Below are positions 28,685 to 37,077 of a stretch of DNA of 64,000 nucleotides, piece after piece. How positions within the stretch are numbered: position 1 is the first letter of the stretch; each line of letters opens with the position of its first letter. The notes below the pieces were generated by a model, which made no database searches, was not told the origin of the DNA, and saw nothing but the letters and a program-made list of their open reading frames with translations. The translations under genes were made by a program, and so were the position numbers. This DNA comes from Thiolinea disciformis DSM 14473 (GTDB taxonomy: Bacteria > Pseudomonadota > Gammaproteobacteria > Thiotrichales > Thiotrichaceae): the NCBI RefSeq assembly GCF_000371925.1, contig NZ_AQVE01000005.1, forward strand, positions 1 through 64,000, given 5' to 3'.

Positions 28685-29366
28685 TTAATGCACAAATAAA
28701 CTTAATAGAATTTTGTAGAGTGCTCCCACTGCGCCACCGATAAATCCGTTCAACACATTCGTTACTAATAATAGTAACAAAATTATAAAGCCATACGGCT
28801 CTAATCGGTCTAATACTTCGGCCACCTGACGCGGCGCTATTCCTGCCAAGACCCGAGCCCCATCAAACGAAGGAATAGGGAGTAAATTCAGCACCAATAA
28901 AATTAAATTAAACAATACACCTATTTTTGCCATCGTGATGAAGCCTCGCGCCAAGCCTTCATTCGTAATCAGCTTAGCAAATAAGCCTAGTAAGATGGCC
29001 CACAAGACCGCCATGACTAAGTTTGATGCAGGCCCCGCCAGTCAGTGCAATAAGTGCCATGTCGCGGCGTGGATGCTTCAAAAAACGGGCATTAACAGGG
29101 ATTGGCTTAGCCCAACCCAAGGCAAAAGGTTGCCCCATAGTTGCAAGCGAAAGTATTAGCATCCCAACAGGCAGTGCAATCGTGCCGACTGGGTCAATAT
29201 GCTTAAAGGGATTTATGGTTAAACGGCCTAGCATTTTTGCTGTGCTGTCACCTAATTTATATGCGACCCAACCATGCGCGACCTCATGTAAGGTAATCGC
29301 TAATAAAACCGGTATCGCACCAGCCGCAAGGTAGAAAATAATACTATTGATATCCAAACCTTGCAT
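28685..29366 (-). pseudogene. Site-2 protease family membrane metalloprotease (M50B), frameshifted
   Basis: The gene encodes a short M50 protease (YwhC/Rip3-like, about 220 residues) in two frames. The 5' frame (28974-29366) has membrane segments and the zinc motif HEVAH (residues 27-31). The 3' frame (28685 to about 29048) has the second zinc-site segment PIPSFDGARVLAG and further membrane segments. At the join the plus strand carries CAGTCAGT (29039-29046), a 4-bp tandem duplication. Removing one copy restores the conserved IALAGPASNLVMAVLW across both frames. The break therefore looks like a recent slippage event rather than decay. Both zinc-binding parts are otherwise intact. Neighbours are yciO upstream and trpS downstream. 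Confidence 0.88.
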
Positions 29367-29993
29367 TTAATGCTCCAACAACCAATCCGTTGCGCCTTTA
29401 CCTTGGCGCAATACACTCGGGCGATCGCCTGTCAAATCCAATACAGTCGTTGGCTCATGCCCACAAAATCCGCCATCCATAATCAAATCAACCTCATGCT
29501 CTAGATACACCCGAATCTGATAAGGATCTGTCATCGGCAAATCCTCCCCAGGCAGAATCAAGGTGCTCGACATCAGTGGCTCACCTAATTCTGTTAGAAA
29601 TGCTTGTGCCACAATATGATCTGGAATACGAATACCAATGGTTTTTCGTTTTGGATTTTGCAAACGGCGTGGTACTTCTTTTGTTGCCTTCAAAATAAAG
29701 GTATAAGGGCCAGGGGTTAATGACTTTAATAAGCGATAATTCATATTATCCACTTGCGCGTAATGGGCTATCTCTGAAAGATCGCGGCAAGCTAAGGTAA
29801 AATTATGCTTGTCATTCAGGCGGCGAATGCGGTAAATACGCTCCATTGCAGCTTTATCACCTAACAAACAGCCAATAGCATAACTGGAATCAGTCGGGTA
29901 AACTACGACGCTGCCATTTCGTACCATATCAACCGCTTGGCGCAGCAAACGCTTTTGTGGATTCTCGGGATGGACTTGAAAATACTGGCTCAT
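29367..29993 (-). CDS. yciO: Sua5/YciO/YrdC-family protein (YciO type)
   Basis: This 208-residue protein belongs to the threonylcarbamoyl-AMP synthase superfamily. It has the YrdC core YPTDSSYAIGC near residue 33, KHNFTLACRDLSEIAHYAQVD (given in part), PGPYTFILKAT and TIGIRIPDH. It resembles YciO, the paralogue that is less active than TsaC/YrdC in making the t6A intermediate, rather than TsaC itself, because of the SQYFQVHPENPQKR N-terminus. It is the first gene of the yciO-protease-trpS-scpA-scpB series, and its stop touches the start of the next gene. Confidence 0.9.
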   Translation of the reverse strand: MSQYFQVHPENPQKRLLRQAVDMVRNGSVVVYPTDSSYAIGCLLGDKAAMERIYRIRRLNDKHNFTLACRDLSEIAHYAQVDNMNYRLLKSLTPGPYTFILKATKEVPRRLQNPKRKTIGIRIPDHIVAQAFLTELGEPLMSSTLILPGEDLPMTDPYQIRVYLEHEVDLIMDGGFCGHEPTTVLDLTGDRPSVLRQGKGATDWLLEH

Positions 29994-30140
29994 GCAGGCT
30001 TATGATCGGTTAAAATGTACGATTTTACAGGGAAATATTTAAAAATACACGCCGCCGCTAAGCTAGCAAGCACAAGCAGCCATTTTGCCAACCCAACTGC
30101 ACCGTTCATGGTTTGAAACGGTAGAGAAACCCTGAAGTTT

Positions 30141-30764
30141 ATGAAGTTTTTAGTTGATTTCTTTCCGGTTGTTATATTTTTCTTAGCTTATAGCTTTTTT
30201 GGTCAAGTACCCCCAGGAATGATTGAATTTGTCAATCAACTCCCTTTTGTAGACCTGTCTCAGCAAAATCCCAAAGATGCCATTTTATTCGCCACTTTAG
30301 TGATTATTATTGCTACGCTAATCCAAAACTTAATTCATTATTTGCACTATAAGCGCTTCGAAAAGATGCACTTAATTTCACTGGCTGTCTTGATTGCTCT
30401 TGGTAGCCTTACGCTGATTTTGAAGAATCCAGACTTCATAAAATGGAAGGTCACGATTATCAATTGGGTCTTTGCGCTTGCTTTTTTGAGCAGTGCCTAT
30501 ATAGGTACACGCAAGACCTTAGTAGAACGCATGATGAGCCAAGCCTTGCAAGTGCCGGAAGCTATTTGGAAAAAAGTGAATCTATTTTGGGTGCTATTCT
30601 TTGCTTTCTTGGGCGCTATCAATTTGGTCGTTGCTTATAACTTTGAAGAGCAAATTTGGGTCAAGTTTAAGCTATTTGGTGTATTGGGTTTAACCTTCGT
30701 CTTTGTTATTTTTCAAGCACTGTATCTACAAAAGCACGCTATCGAACCACCACAAGAGTCTTAA
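30141..30764 (+). CDS. yciB: Inner-membrane septation protein YciB (IspZ family)
   Basis: This 207-residue hydrophobic protein has about five to six membrane segments. It starts with the family signature MKFLVDFFPVVIFFLAYSF and ends with a charged tail. Conserved elements include LKNPDFIKWKVTIINWVFA and INLVVAYNFEEQIWVKFKLFG (given in part). YciB is linked to cell-envelope synthesis and division; Shigella IspZ is needed for normal septation. The gene is followed 3 bp later by yciI, an arrangement known in gammaproteobacteria, and then by a parvulin. Confidence 0.94.
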   Translation: MKFLVDFFPVVIFFLAYSFFGQVPPGMIEFVNQLPFVDLSQQNPKDAILFATLVIIIATLIQNLIHYLHYKRFEKMHLISLAVLIALGSLTLILKNPDFIKWKVTIINWVFALAFLSSAYIGTRKTLVERMMSQALQVPEAIWKKVNLFWVLFFAFLGAINLVVAYNFEEQIWVKFKLFGVLGLTFVFVIFQALYLQKHAIEPPQES

Positions 30765-30767
30765 ACC

Positions 30768-31067
30768 ATGTTATATGTGATCATTGGCGAGGATGCTGAA
30801 CATAAACACGAAGCACGCCTGGCAGCACGACCAGAGCATGTGGCACGCTTAAATCTCTTACGTGATCAAGGGCGTCTTGTGATTGCAGGCCCTATGCCTG
30901 CTATTGAAAGTAATGATCCTGGCCCTGCTGGATTTACGGGCAGCGTCATTATCGCCGAATTTGATTCACTGCAAGCTGCGAAAGATTGGCTTGCAGCCGA
31001 CCCCTACCAAGCTGCAGGGGTTTATAAAACTGTCACGATTAAACCATTCAAAAAAGTGTTACCGTAA
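30768..31067 (+). CDS. yciI: YciI family protein
   Basis: This is a 99-residue ferredoxin-like alpha/beta protein. The family pattern is clear: [23 protein letters not shown] (given in part) at the N-terminus, the His/Asp pair used as putative active-site residues, [19 protein letters not shown] in the middle, and [13 protein letters not shown] near the end. The biochemical role is unproven, although Haemophilus YciI has been structurally characterised. Its position between yciB and the parvulin gene supports the call. Confidence 0.93.
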   Translation: MLYVIIGEDAEHKHEARLAARPEHVARLNLLRDQGRLVIAGPMPAIESNDPGPAGFTGSVIIAEFDSLQAAKDWLAADPYQAAGVYKTVTIKPFKKVLP

Positions 31068-31071
31068 GGAA

Positions 31072-32085
31072 ATGATGAAAATGCGCATGACAACAACTAC
31101 GTTCATTGCAACAAGCTTAATTGGGCTGATTTTAAGTTTAGGTACTGTACAAGCTGAAGATACCAAAGCTCAGCCAGCCGCTGCTGCAGCGGATGCCAAG
31201 CCAGCAGATGCTAAACCTGCTGAAGCTAAGCCAGAAGAAAAAGCAGCCGATGCCAAATCCGCAGATACTGCTGCAACTAAAACCAATAGCGAAGAAATTT
31301 TAGCTATTGTCAATGGTACAGAAATCAAACGTGGCACTATGGATGCTGTGCTAGAAATGGCGAAGCGTTCAGGGATGGATGGTCAAATTGATCCCAAAGC
31401 TTTATTAGACGATCTAATCATGACGGAATTAGCGCGCCAAGAAGCCCAAAAATCAGGCTTAGGTGAGCGCGATGATGTTAAAGAAAAAGTCAAAGGCTTT
31501 ACTGACAAGCTCATTCTTAATACATGGATGCAAGAAAAAGCGTCTGGTTTAACGATTTCCGACGATGAAATTAAAGCAGCCTATGATAAGGCTGTTGCTT
31601 CCATGCCGAAATCTGAATACAAAGCCCGCCACATTTTGGTCAAAACCAAAGAAGAAGCACAAGCTGTTATCGATGAATTAGCAAAAGGAAAAAACTTTGC
31701 TGATTTAGCGAAAGAAAAATCTGGCGGCCCTTCTGGCCCTCAAGGTGGTGACTTAGGCTGGTTCAGTCCTGCTAGCATGGTAAAACCTTTCGCCGAAGCG
31801 GTAGAAGCCATGGAAGTGGGTACGACTAGCAAAACGCCCGTTGAAACACAATTCGGCTTCCATGTTATCAATCTGGAAGAAAAGCGTGATGTTAAACTAC
31901 CCGAAATGGAAAGTTTAAAACCTCAACTGAAACAACAGTTAGAGCGCGAAAAAATGCTGGCTTATATGCAAGATTTACGCAAAGGCGCCGATGTAAAAGT
32001 CTTAATGCCTGAGCCAAAAGCTGAAGCTACCGCCAAACCAGCGGAAGAAGAAGCGGAAAAACCTGCGGAAAAACCGAAGCAATAA
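31072..32085 (+). CDS. Periplasmic parvulin-type peptidyl-prolyl cis-trans isomerase
   Basis: This is a secreted foldase. TAAGGA precedes an ATG pair at 31072/31075. The roughly 337-residue protein has a signal peptide (to about VQAED), an Ala/Lys/Pro-rich low-complexity linker (about 25-72) and a SurA-like N-terminal helical part. The parvulin domain follows (ARHILVKTKEEAQAVIDELA, given in part; GGDLGWFSPASMVKPF; TQFGFHVINLEEKR), then a second acidic Pro/Ala/Lys tail. A frame that continues upstream to 30883 overlaps yciI and lacks support. The protein resembles PpiC/PrsA-like foldases more than full SurA because there is one rotamase domain. Confidence 0.92.
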   Translation: MMKMRMTTTTFIATSLIGLILSLGTVQAEDTKAQPAAAAADAKPADAKPAEAKPEEKAADAKSADTAATKTNSEEILAIVNGTEIKRGTMDAVLEMAKRSGMDGQIDPKALLDDLIMTELARQEAQKSGLGERDDVKEKVKGFTDKLILNTWMQEKASGLTISDDEIKAAYDKAVASMPKSEYKARHILVKTKEEAQAVIDELAKGKNFADLAKEKSGGPSGPQGGDLGWFSPASMVKPFAEAVEAMEVGTTSKTPVETQFGFHVINLEEKRDVKLPEMESLKPQLKQQLEREKMLAYMQDLRKGADVKVLMPEPKAEATAKPAEEEAEKPAEKPKQ

Positions 32086-32163
32086 AGCCTAAATTTACAC
32101 AGCTCCATGACCTGCCTTAAGCTTATGCTCAAGGTGGGTTTTATTTTTTAGAGGGAGTGCAAG

Positions 32164-33189
32164 ATGAAACCAGAGTGGAAGCAATTTTTACTAACGAAAG
32201 GCGCCACCTTCGAAGGCACAGACGTGGTTCATTTTGGTAAACCTGAACTTGACACTCGTCTTAGGCCCCAAAGCGCTGTTTTATGCGACTTATCACAGCT
32301 TGGATTAATCAGTGTCGTGGGTGAAGATGCCAAAACCTTCTTACAAAGCCAACTGAGCAATGATATTCAACGGGTTTCGCCTCAGCGTGCTCAATTAAGT
32401 TCTTATAATTCCCCGAAAGGCCGCACCTATACTACTTTTCACATTTTTCAGCGCCAAGGCGTTTACTATCTTTCTTGCGCTAGTGATGTCTTGGAAACCG
32501 TTCTAAAACGCTTAAAAATTTACGTATTACGCTCAAAAGTCGTTTTAGAAAATGCAAGTGATCGTTTTGTTCGTTTTGGTTATGTTGGAGCCAACAGTGA
32601 AAAAGACTTAAAAGAGCTGTTAGGTACGGCCCCTGAAAAACCTTGGGATCTAGTTCAAACCGACACACTTACCATTATGCGTCAAGCGGCAGATGTGCCA
32701 CGATTTGAGATTTATGCTGAATTAGATGAAGCACGCCATTTATGGGAACAATTACACGTTCATGCTACCCCTGTTAGCGGCCATACTTGGGACTATTTTG
32801 ATATTGCTTCAGGTATTCCGCGCATTACTTTGCCCAGCATCGAATCTTGGGTGCCACAAATGATAAATTTACATTTGCTGGATGGAATCAGTTTTACGAA
32901 GGGCTGCTTTCCCGGTCAAGAAATTGTAGCTCGTCTCAAATACCTAGGCCAAAACAAGCGTCAAATGTATCGTTTTCTCCAATACTCAGGACAGTTACCC
33001 GCTATTGGTGCGGACATTCTAAATGCTAATGGCGAAGCAGTAGGCCAAGTGTTAAATGCAGCCTTGAATCCGGATGGCAATGTGGAGTTATTAGCCGTGG
33101 TGAAAATTGCGCTGGCGCATGAAAACTTAAGTCTAAATGGCCTGCCTTTAACACTCCAAGCCTTACCCTATGTTTTAGACGCTGAATAA
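32164..33189 (+). CDS. ygfZ: Folate-binding protein YgfZ
   Basis: YgfZ is a GcvT-like folate protein needed for repair or assembly of certain Fe-S enzymes such as MiaB. The 341-residue protein has the diagnostic KGCFPGQEIVARLKYLG motif (near residue 250), whose cysteine is essential in E. coli. GcvT-like N-terminal parts are also present (FLQSQLSNDIQRV, SSYNSPKGRTYTTF). A GAGGGAG ribosome site precedes the ATG. It is followed by a terminator and stands as the last gene of the plus-strand group that begins with yciB. Confidence 0.93.
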   Translation: MKPEWKQFLLTKGATFEGTDVVHFGKPELDTRLRPQSAVLCDLSQLGLISVVGEDAKTFLQSQLSNDIQRVSPQRAQLSSYNSPKGRTYTTFHIFQRQGVYYLSCASDVLETVLKRLKIYVLRSKVVLENASDRFVRFGYVGANSEKDLKELLGTAPEKPWDLVQTDTLTIMRQAADVPRFEIYAELDEARHLWEQLHVHATPVSGHTWDYFDIASGIPRITLPSIESWVPQMINLHLLDGISFTKGCFPGQEIVARLKYLGQNKRQMYRFLQYSGQLPAIGADILNANGEAVGQVLNAALNPDGNVELLAVVKIALAHENLSLNGLPLTLQALPYVLDAE

Positions 33190-33194
33190 AAAAA

Positions 33195-33226
33195 AGCGGC
33201 AAATTCGTCAATTCGCCGCTCTTTAT
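33195..33226 (+). terminator. Terminator after ygfZ, probably bidirectional
   Basis: AGCGGC (33195-33200) pairs with GCCGCT (33215-33220), with an inner AATT/AATT stem across a CGTC loop. A runs precede it and CTTTATTT follows. It lies between the convergent ygfZ and DUF4114 genes. Confidence 0.8.
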
Positions 33227-33254
33227 TTAAAAAATGAACGCTAAAGCAAACGCA

Positions 33255-33860
33255 TTACCATTTAGCAAAAGTGCCAAAAGGATTATTTTGAATGTTCACG
33301 AATACGTCATTGTAATCACGATCATTCGGTGCAGAACCTGTACGATCTTCAAAACCGATGGTGAAACCGCCATTCCCGTTATCCACTACACGTGCACCAT
33401 TTGAATTACCTGGAATAAAGGTGTCTTGTGTATGGTTATATAAGCCAATATTATCAGGCGTTAAGGCTTGGAAAGGAGGGTTACGTGGATCTAATGGTTG
33501 CCATTGGCAAGAATTTTCATCGTAATATTTAACAGTGCTACGATCCCCGGTGTCAGGACGTACAAAAATATCAACTTGTGGTGGTGCAGCTTCTGGACGG
33601 CCATGATTGTGATGATGGAAAGGACGTGTATTGGCCGGGTTATAGTTAAACGAGTTAAAGATACGACCTTGGTGCACTTGTGTTTGTGCTAAATAATTCA
33701 TGTGTGAGTGCGGACCATGACCAAATGGGCGCGCATTACCATTCCATGAAGAACCCCAACCGCCATTCGGAAAGTTATTGGCACCCCATACACCCGTCGA
33801 CGTAGACTGTGCAAAAGCATTACCAATAAAAGGACGGTTATTAACGTTATAATTGAACAT
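33255..33860 (-). CDS. DUF4114 domain protein, His/Asn/Gly-rich
   Basis: This protein has about 201 residues (ATG at 33860, with GAGAG about 7 nt upstream). The first 100 residues are low-complexity and rich in Asn, Gly, His and Phe, with an HHHNHG run. The C-terminal 45 residues hold the DUF4114 signature: GFTIGFEDRTGSAPNDRDYNDVFVNI (given in part), a calcium-binding-like beta motif found in secreted and surface proteins. There is no N-terminal signal peptide, so export, if any, would need another route such as type I secretion. I cannot assign a function; a matrix or sheath-associated protein is possible. It ends at the terminator shared with ygfZ. Confidence 0.75.
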   Translation of the reverse strand: MFNYNVNNRPFIGNAFAQSTSTGVWGANNFPNGGWGSSWNGNARPFGHGPHSHMNYLAQTQVHQGRIFNSFNYNPANTRPFHHHNHGRPEAAPPQVDIFVRPDTGDRSTVKYYDENSCQWQPLDPRNPPFQALTPDNIGLYNHTQDTFIPGNSNGARVVDNGNGGFTIGFEDRTGSAPNDRDYNDVFVNIQNNPFGTFAKW

Positions 33861-33992
33861 CACGAAGCTCTCATTAGTTGTGTTGTTAGAAAGTAGGAAA
33901 GCAGCTAGTGTTCTAAGATTAAATTAATTAATAAGGCACTGCGAAAATTTTATATAAACGGTAGATTTTTAAGAATAAGCGGTAGCCAAAAA

Positions 33993-34016
33993 CAAACGCA
34001 CCCTAAGGTGCGTTTG
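33993..34016 (-). terminator. Rho-independent terminator of the IDH-like gene
   Basis: On the minus strand CAAACGCACC and GGTGCGTTTG form a perfect 10-bp stem with a 4-nt loop, followed by TTTTT. It starts about 24 bp after the stop codon of the dehydrogenase gene. Confidence 0.9.
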
Positions 34017-34039
34017 ACGGAATTGACTCCTCCGTAATT

Positions 34040-35080
34040 TTACTTGATATGCGTTTTCATGCGATCAATAACCACTTGAGTAAACTCGTCAGTATTCAGT
34101 TTGCCCTTCAGGTCGCGTGTGCATTCACCATCTTGAATTGCACTTAATAAGCCTAAACGCAAGGCGTGGCCAAGATCATAGCGATCCACATGATCTAATA
34201 ACATACCAAAGGCCAGTAAAACGGCTGCTGGGTTGGCAACATTCTTACCAGCGATATCTGGAGCTGTACCACCGGCTGGGTCGAACATCGCAATATCTAC
34301 GGTGTGATCATCATTGAATGAGTAGTTACCACTCGCGCCAGTACCTAAACTGCCCACTAAGCCAGATGCCATATCAGATAAGAAGTCACCATATTCATTT
34401 AGCGTTACCACGACCTCATAGTCTTGGGGCTTCATGATGATTTTGGCAAGCAATGCGTCGAATAACTCCACATTATGCTCTACATCTGGGAATTCTTGAT
34501 GTGCTTTGCGCACCACTTCTTCGAATAAACCGTCCGTTACCTTCTGGATCGTGTGCTTAGAAGACGAGGTGACGCGGTAGTTACGACCACCATAAGTAAG
34601 ACCTTTTTTACGCGCTAAATCGAAAGCGAAATGCGCCGCTTGCATACAAGGACGAGTTTCAACCATACGCACAGAAATCGCGCTATCTAAACCGATACGT
34701 TGACCTGGGTCGTCATAAGTGCCGCCAGTCGCTACACGGATAATGTGCAGATTGACGTTTTCTTTGAAATTAGAATTAATGCCTTTAATCGAAATTGCAG
34801 GACGATAGATAACACTAAAGTTCAAACGGCGACGAATCAAAGCATTAGGGCTACGGGTACGGGTTTCAGTAGGGTATTTCAGCGCTAATTTGGTTTGGCG
34901 CATGGAAGCTTCTGCTTCATCAATAGAGGCTAAACCTTTTGCTTCGCGAGTCGCGACCGACCAGTCAACAGGAACAAAACTAATATTGGCAGGTAAGGCT
35001 TCAGCCACTTGGTGAACTGATTTCGCCAACTCCGGCCCAATCCCATCTCCGAGTAATTCGGTGATTACTATTTTACTCAT
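34040..35080 (-). CDS. Isocitrate/isopropylmalate dehydrogenase family protein, probable isocitrate dehydrogenase
   Basis: This 346-residue beta-decarboxylating dehydrogenase has the N-terminal LLGDGIGPE segment. The substrate-binding loop is TRTRSPNALIRRRLN (Ser77 aligns with the AceK target Ser113 of E. coli Icd), followed by YRP. The metal-binding NEYGDFLSDMASGLVGS and the cofactor region HTVDIAMFDPAGGTAPDIAGKN are also present. Family members act on isocitrate, isopropylmalate, homoisocitrate or tartrate. Isocitrate is favoured because the gene is divergent from aceK, whose product phosphorylates isocitrate dehydrogenase, and no leucine genes are near. The cofactor is not certain, but the short length resembles NAD-type enzymes. 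A strong terminator follows. Confidence 0.85.
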   Translation of the reverse strand: MSKIVITELLGDGIGPELAKSVHQVAEALPANISFVPVDWSVATREAKGLASIDEAEASMRQTKLALKYPTETRTRSPNALIRRRLNFSVIYRPAISIKGINSNFKENVNLHIIRVATGGTYDDPGQRIGLDSAISVRMVETRPCMQAAHFAFDLARKKGLTYGGRNYRVTSSSKHTIQKVTDGLFEEVVRKAHQEFPDVEHNVELFDALLAKIIMKPQDYEVVVTLNEYGDFLSDMASGLVGSLGTGASGNYSFNDDHTVDIAMFDPAGGTAPDIAGKNVANPAAVLLAFGMLLDHVDRYDLGHALRLGLLSAIQDGECTRDLKGKLNTDEFTQVVIDRMKTHIK

Positions 35081-35148
35081 ATAAGAGCATCCTCCTTGGT
35101 TTTAAAGCAGCTTTTTTTAAGTGCACTAATCATACGACCCTTAACCGG

Positions 35149-35162
35149 TATTGTCGACAATA
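35149..35162. promoter_or_regulatory. Palindromic operator 1 in the IDH-aceK intergenic region
   Basis: TATTGTCGACAATA is a perfect 14-bp palindrome. A second, near-identical site lies 53 bp away. The TTGT-N2-ACAA architecture is of the type bound by GntR/FadR-like dimers, but the regulator is unknown. Confidence 0.55.
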
Positions 35163-35201
35163 AACCCTATTTTATCCTAAAAAAAGTCCAAATTACCGAC
35201 G

Positions 35202-35215
35202 TATTGTTGACAAAG
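35202..35215. promoter_or_regulatory. Operator-like site 2 in the IDH-aceK intergenic region
   Basis: TATTGTTGACAAAG matches operator 1 at 11 of 14 positions. It contains TTGACA (35207-35212), which could be a -35 box for aceK. Two copies at about five helical turns suggest a dimer pair that loops or co-represses both divergent genes. Confidence 0.5.
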
Positions 35216-35305
35216 AAAGTTTACAAAAAAACTAAGCAATGTTGCAGTGCACACTCAGCATCAAGTAAGATTTATGCCAAATTTTTCAACCAGCAAAGGC
35301 GCGCT

Positions 35306-37066
35306 ATGCCCGAGACTCAAAGCAAAGTTGAACGCGAATTCCGACTTTCTCGCAATATCGCGCAAACCATACTAGAAGGCTTTAATCGCCATTTTAGTAT
35401 TTTCCAACAAATCACCTCTGGCGCACGCCAACGCTTTGAGGAGGCGGACTGGCAAGGTGTGCAACGTGCTTCGCGCGAACGCATTGTGCTCTATGATCAC
35501 CGTATAGAAGAGACGATTGCCTTAATTCGTGAGCTGTATCAAATCAAGACGCTTGATGAGGACTTATGGCGTAATATTCGTTTATGTTATATGCGCCTAT
35601 TATCCTTTCATAAACAACCGGAATTAGCGGAAACCTTTTATAACTCGGTGTTTTGCCGCCAGTTCCAACGCCGCTATTACACGAATGACTTTATTTTCGT
35701 GCGCAATGCGATTGCCACCGATTATATTGAATCCAGTGAACCTGAACTGATTAGCTATCGTTGCTATTATCCAAGCCAAGATGGTTTAGTAGATTGCATA
35801 CGCCGCATTATACAAGACAGTGGTTATCAAAAACCTTTTGAAAACCTGGAGCGTGACATTAGAAGTTTACTGAAAGCGTTAGTCAAACGCTTTCCGAAAG
35901 AAAAACGTAAAATCCATCTTAATTATCAATTACAAGTTGTTTGCCGCCCTTTCTTCCGCAATAAAGGCTCCTATATTGTCGGGCAATATATTAATGGACG
36001 TGACGAAGAAGGATTCGCTATTCCTATTTTGAATAATGAAAAAGGTGGCCTATATATTGATACTCTGCTTTTAGGGGAAAAAGAGTTATCAGTAGTGTTT
36101 AGCTATTCGCAAGCTTATTTCATGATTCAGCATCAAGTACCTTCCGCCATTGTTGGCTTCTTAAGCAAGATCATGCCCGAGCATCATCGCTCCGAACATT
36201 ACTCCTCTATTGGTTTGCATAAGCAAGGTAAATCAGATTTTTATCGCCACTTCTTGCACCATTTACGCCACTCTAGCGATCACTTTATTACCGCGCCCGG
36301 GATTCGCGGTATGGTCATGATGGTATTTACCCTGCCTTCGTATCGCTATGTTTTTAAGATGATCAAGGATAAATTCGCACCGCAAAAAGAATTTACCCGT
36401 CAACAAGTTGCTGAAAAATACCAATTGGTAAAACGTCATGATCGTGTAGGCCGAATGGCGGATATGTTGGAATATTCGAATGTAGCCTTGCCCTTAGATC
36501 GCTTTAAGCCGGAATTATTGCAAGAACTACACGACACCTGTGCCAGCAGTATTACGATTGAAGGAAATTTGATTATTTTCCGCCATATGTATTTAGAGCG
36601 TCGTATGATACCCCTTAATATTTACATGGAAAGTGCAAATGATGAGCAACTGGAGCATGTTATTAAGGAGTATGGCAATGCGATTAAACAATTAGCTGGT
36701 GCAAATATATTCCCCGGCGACTTTTTGTATAAAAACTTCGGTGTAACACAATTGGGGCGCGTAGTTTTTTACGACTATGATGAAATTAATTACATGACTG
36801 AATGTAATTTCCGCAAAATTCCACCGCCACGTTTTCCTGAAGATTTGTTTGGTTCAGAGCCTTGGTACTCCGTTGAACCTTTTGATGTTTTTCCAGAGGA
36901 ATTTGCCACCTTCCTTTTGACGAATCCCAAAGTGCGTAAGATTTTTATGAAATACCATAAAGATCTCTTGGATCCTGCTTATTGGCAAAAAAAGCAGGCT
37001 AATATCCGCAGCGGGATTTATGAAGATGTCTTCCCCTACTCAGAAAAAATACGTTTTAAACGATAA
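35306..37066 (+). CDS. aceK: Isocitrate dehydrogenase kinase/phosphatase
   Basis: AceK inactivates isocitrate dehydrogenase by phosphorylation and reverses this, directing carbon to the glyoxylate shunt during growth on acetate or fatty acids. The ATG at 35306, preceded by AAAGG, gives 586 residues, the family length; the frame runs 70 codons further upstream but that part is AT-rich and unlike the family. Signatures include RCYYPSQDGLVDCIRRI (given in part), HLRHSSDHFITAPGIRGMVM and the kinase core FPGDFLYKNFGVTQLGRVVFYDYDEINYMTE (given in part). Its usual partners aceA and aceB are absent; instead it faces an IDH-like gene. A rhodanese gene follows. Confidence 0.96.
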   Translation: MPETQSKVEREFRLSRNIAQTILEGFNRHFSIFQQITSGARQRFEEADWQGVQRASRERIVLYDHRIEETIALIRELYQIKTLDEDLWRNIRLCYMRLLSFHKQPELAETFYNSVFCRQFQRRYYTNDFIFVRNAIATDYIESSEPELISYRCYYPSQDGLVDCIRRIIQDSGYQKPFENLERDIRSLLKALVKRFPKEKRKIHLNYQLQVVCRPFFRNKGSYIVGQYINGRDEEGFAIPILNNEKGGLYIDTLLLGEKELSVVFSYSQAYFMIQHQVPSAIVGFLSKIMPEHHRSEHYSSIGLHKQGKSDFYRHFLHHLRHSSDHFITAPGIRGMVMMVFTLPSYRYVFKMIKDKFAPQKEFTRQQVAEKYQLVKRHDRVGRMADMLEYSNVALPLDRFKPELLQELHDTCASSITIEGNLIIFRHMYLERRMIPLNIYMESANDEQLEHVIKEYGNAIKQLAGANIFPGDFLYKNFGVTQLGRVVFYDYDEINYMTECNFRKIPPPRFPEDLFGSEPWYSVEPFDVFPEEFATFLLTNPKVRKIFMKYHKDLLDPAYWQKKQANIRSGIYEDVFPYSEKIRFKR

Positions 37067-37077
37067 GGATGCCTAAT

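Noticed and set aside
30883-31071. Upstream extension of the parvulin gene into yciI
   Set aside because: It would remove the N-terminal signal peptide from the start and overlaps yciI out of frame; the ATG at 31072/31075 has TAAGGA before it.
31150-31290. Tandem GCTAAGCC/GCAGATGCC-like repeats
   Set aside because: They encode the Ala/Lys/Pro/Asp linker of the parvulin and show no independent repeat unit.
35096-35305. 70-codon upstream extension of aceK
   Set aside because: The stretch is AT-rich, unlike AceK N-termini, and contains the palindromic operators; the ATG at 35306 has a ribosome site and gives the family length.
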